Shown in pieces: positions 63,586-64,000 of a stretch of DNA of 64,000 nt. A program made the translations under genes and the position numbers. Location of the stretch: positions 1 through 64,000 of the forward strand of contig NZ_VATK01000022.1 in NCBI RefSeq assembly GCF_006546985.1. Direction: 5' to 3'. A model generated the notes under the pieces. That model was not told where the DNA came from. It did no database searches and was given only the letters and a program-made list of their open reading frames with translations. Within the stretch, counting starts at the first letter, position 1; every line of letters starts with the position of its first letter. The DNA comes from Bacillus sp. 03113. GTDB lineage: Bacteria; Bacillota; Bacilli; Bacillales; Cytobacillaceae.

Positions 63586-64000
63586 TTGGAAACAAATATT
63601 TATGTATTAATTGAACGATTATTACAATATGGTACAAAGAAACAATTAATCAGTTCAATGGATGTTGATTTTACGAGAAATGCCATATTAGAAATTTTAG
63701 AATTAGATGAATGGCAAGATGCTGATGTGACAGATGAGGAGTTAGATTCCCCAGCAGAAATATTAGAGGGAATATTAAATTGGGCATGGGAGACAGGAAG
63801 ACTTAAGGAAAATACGGTTACTAGTCGTGATCTTTTAGATACGAAAATAATGGGGTGCTTTGTATCAAAGCCTTCTGAAATCGCTCGTCAGTTTTATGAT
63901 GAATATGAAAGATTGAGCCCAAGGGAAGCAACACAGAATTTTTATCATATGTCGCAAAATGTTCATTATATTAGAAAAGATCGTATTGCTAAAAACGAAC
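63586..64000 (+). CDS. galT: Galactose-1-phosphate uridylyltransferase, class II (partial)
   Basis: The first 138 codons only; the gene runs off the window. TTG start 63586, seven bases after AAAGGAAG. Content YVLIERLLQYGTKKQLI, ILNWAWETGRL and TRNAILEILELDEW, with FYHMSQNVHYIRKDRI at the window end, matches the Firmicutes class II GalT, whose N-terminal helical domain has no Gram-negative counterpart. It transfers UMP between UDP-glucose and galactose-1-phosphate. The catalytic HPH region lies beyond the window. Confidence 0.87.
   Translation, partial: METNIYVLIERLLQYGTKKQLISSMDVDFTRNAILEILELDEWQDADVTDEELDSPAEILEGILNWAWETGRLKENTVTSRDLLDTKIMGCFVSKPSEIARQFYDEYERLSPREATQNFYHMSQNVHYIRKDRIAKNE

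Overview
The window looks like a chromosome segment from a low-GC, endospore-forming Bacillaceae. The first 24 kb keeps the gene content and much of the order of the Bacillus subtilis ypr/yps/ypv/ypw/ypb/ypd/ype region: mrfA-mrfB, ypsA, gpsB, rnpB, ypsC, a DinG-type helicase, an M32 carboxypeptidase, xpt, dynA, a flap endonuclease, two RNase H-like proteins, a YpeQ-like protein and cspD. The cobalamin operon is the Bacillus megaterium type, with fused CbiH60, [4Fe-4S] CbiX and CbiET. I cannot name the species from sequence alone.

Layout. 1-12 kb: DNA repair (MrfAB, DinG-like), cell division (GpsB, YpsA), RNase P RNA, rRNA methylation, peptidase and purine salvage. 12-24 kb: a minimal L,D-transpeptidase, a YdcF-like membrane protein, two-headed dynamin DynA, a sulfurtransferase, FEN-type nuclease, RNase H paralogues, cold-shock protein with a long leader, a DUF445 protein and a ZIP transporter. 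25-36 kb: an alpha-glucoside operon with two cytoplasmic GH13 glucosidases, an MsmX-type ATPase, a binding lipoprotein, two permeases and a surface-anchored GH13 enzyme. It is preceded by three near-identical operator-like palindromes. 36-49 kb: a cobalamin riboswitch and 13 genes running from uroporphyrinogen III methylation to cobyrinate a,c-diamide, plus a nitroreductase and an L-threonine kinase. 49-50.5 kb: a near-consensus Zur box, a CobW/ZagA-type GTPase and a CbiW-like [2Fe-2S] protein.

50.7-56 kb is the accessory part. It holds a frameshifted LysM/GH18 hydrolase gene, an AEC transporter, about 1.4 kb of AT-rich decayed sequence with gene fragments, one strikingly GC-rich methyltransferase gene of actinobacterial character, and a 121-bp MITE-like hairpin just before topB. 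58-60 kb has small spore-type proteins and a YjbC-like acetyltransferase. 60-64 kb is a Leloir galactose cluster (galR, galK, galE, and galT cut by the window end) with cre/GalR-like operator sites.

The most interesting signals are the actinobacterial-type methyltransferase insert, the LysM pair nested inside an SH3b domain, the Zur-box operon containing a cobalamin-type ferredoxin, the helically phased operator triplet, and a set of short dispersed repeats that fold into hairpins with AGGA loops. No rRNA, tRNA, CRISPR array or complete insertion sequence was seen.
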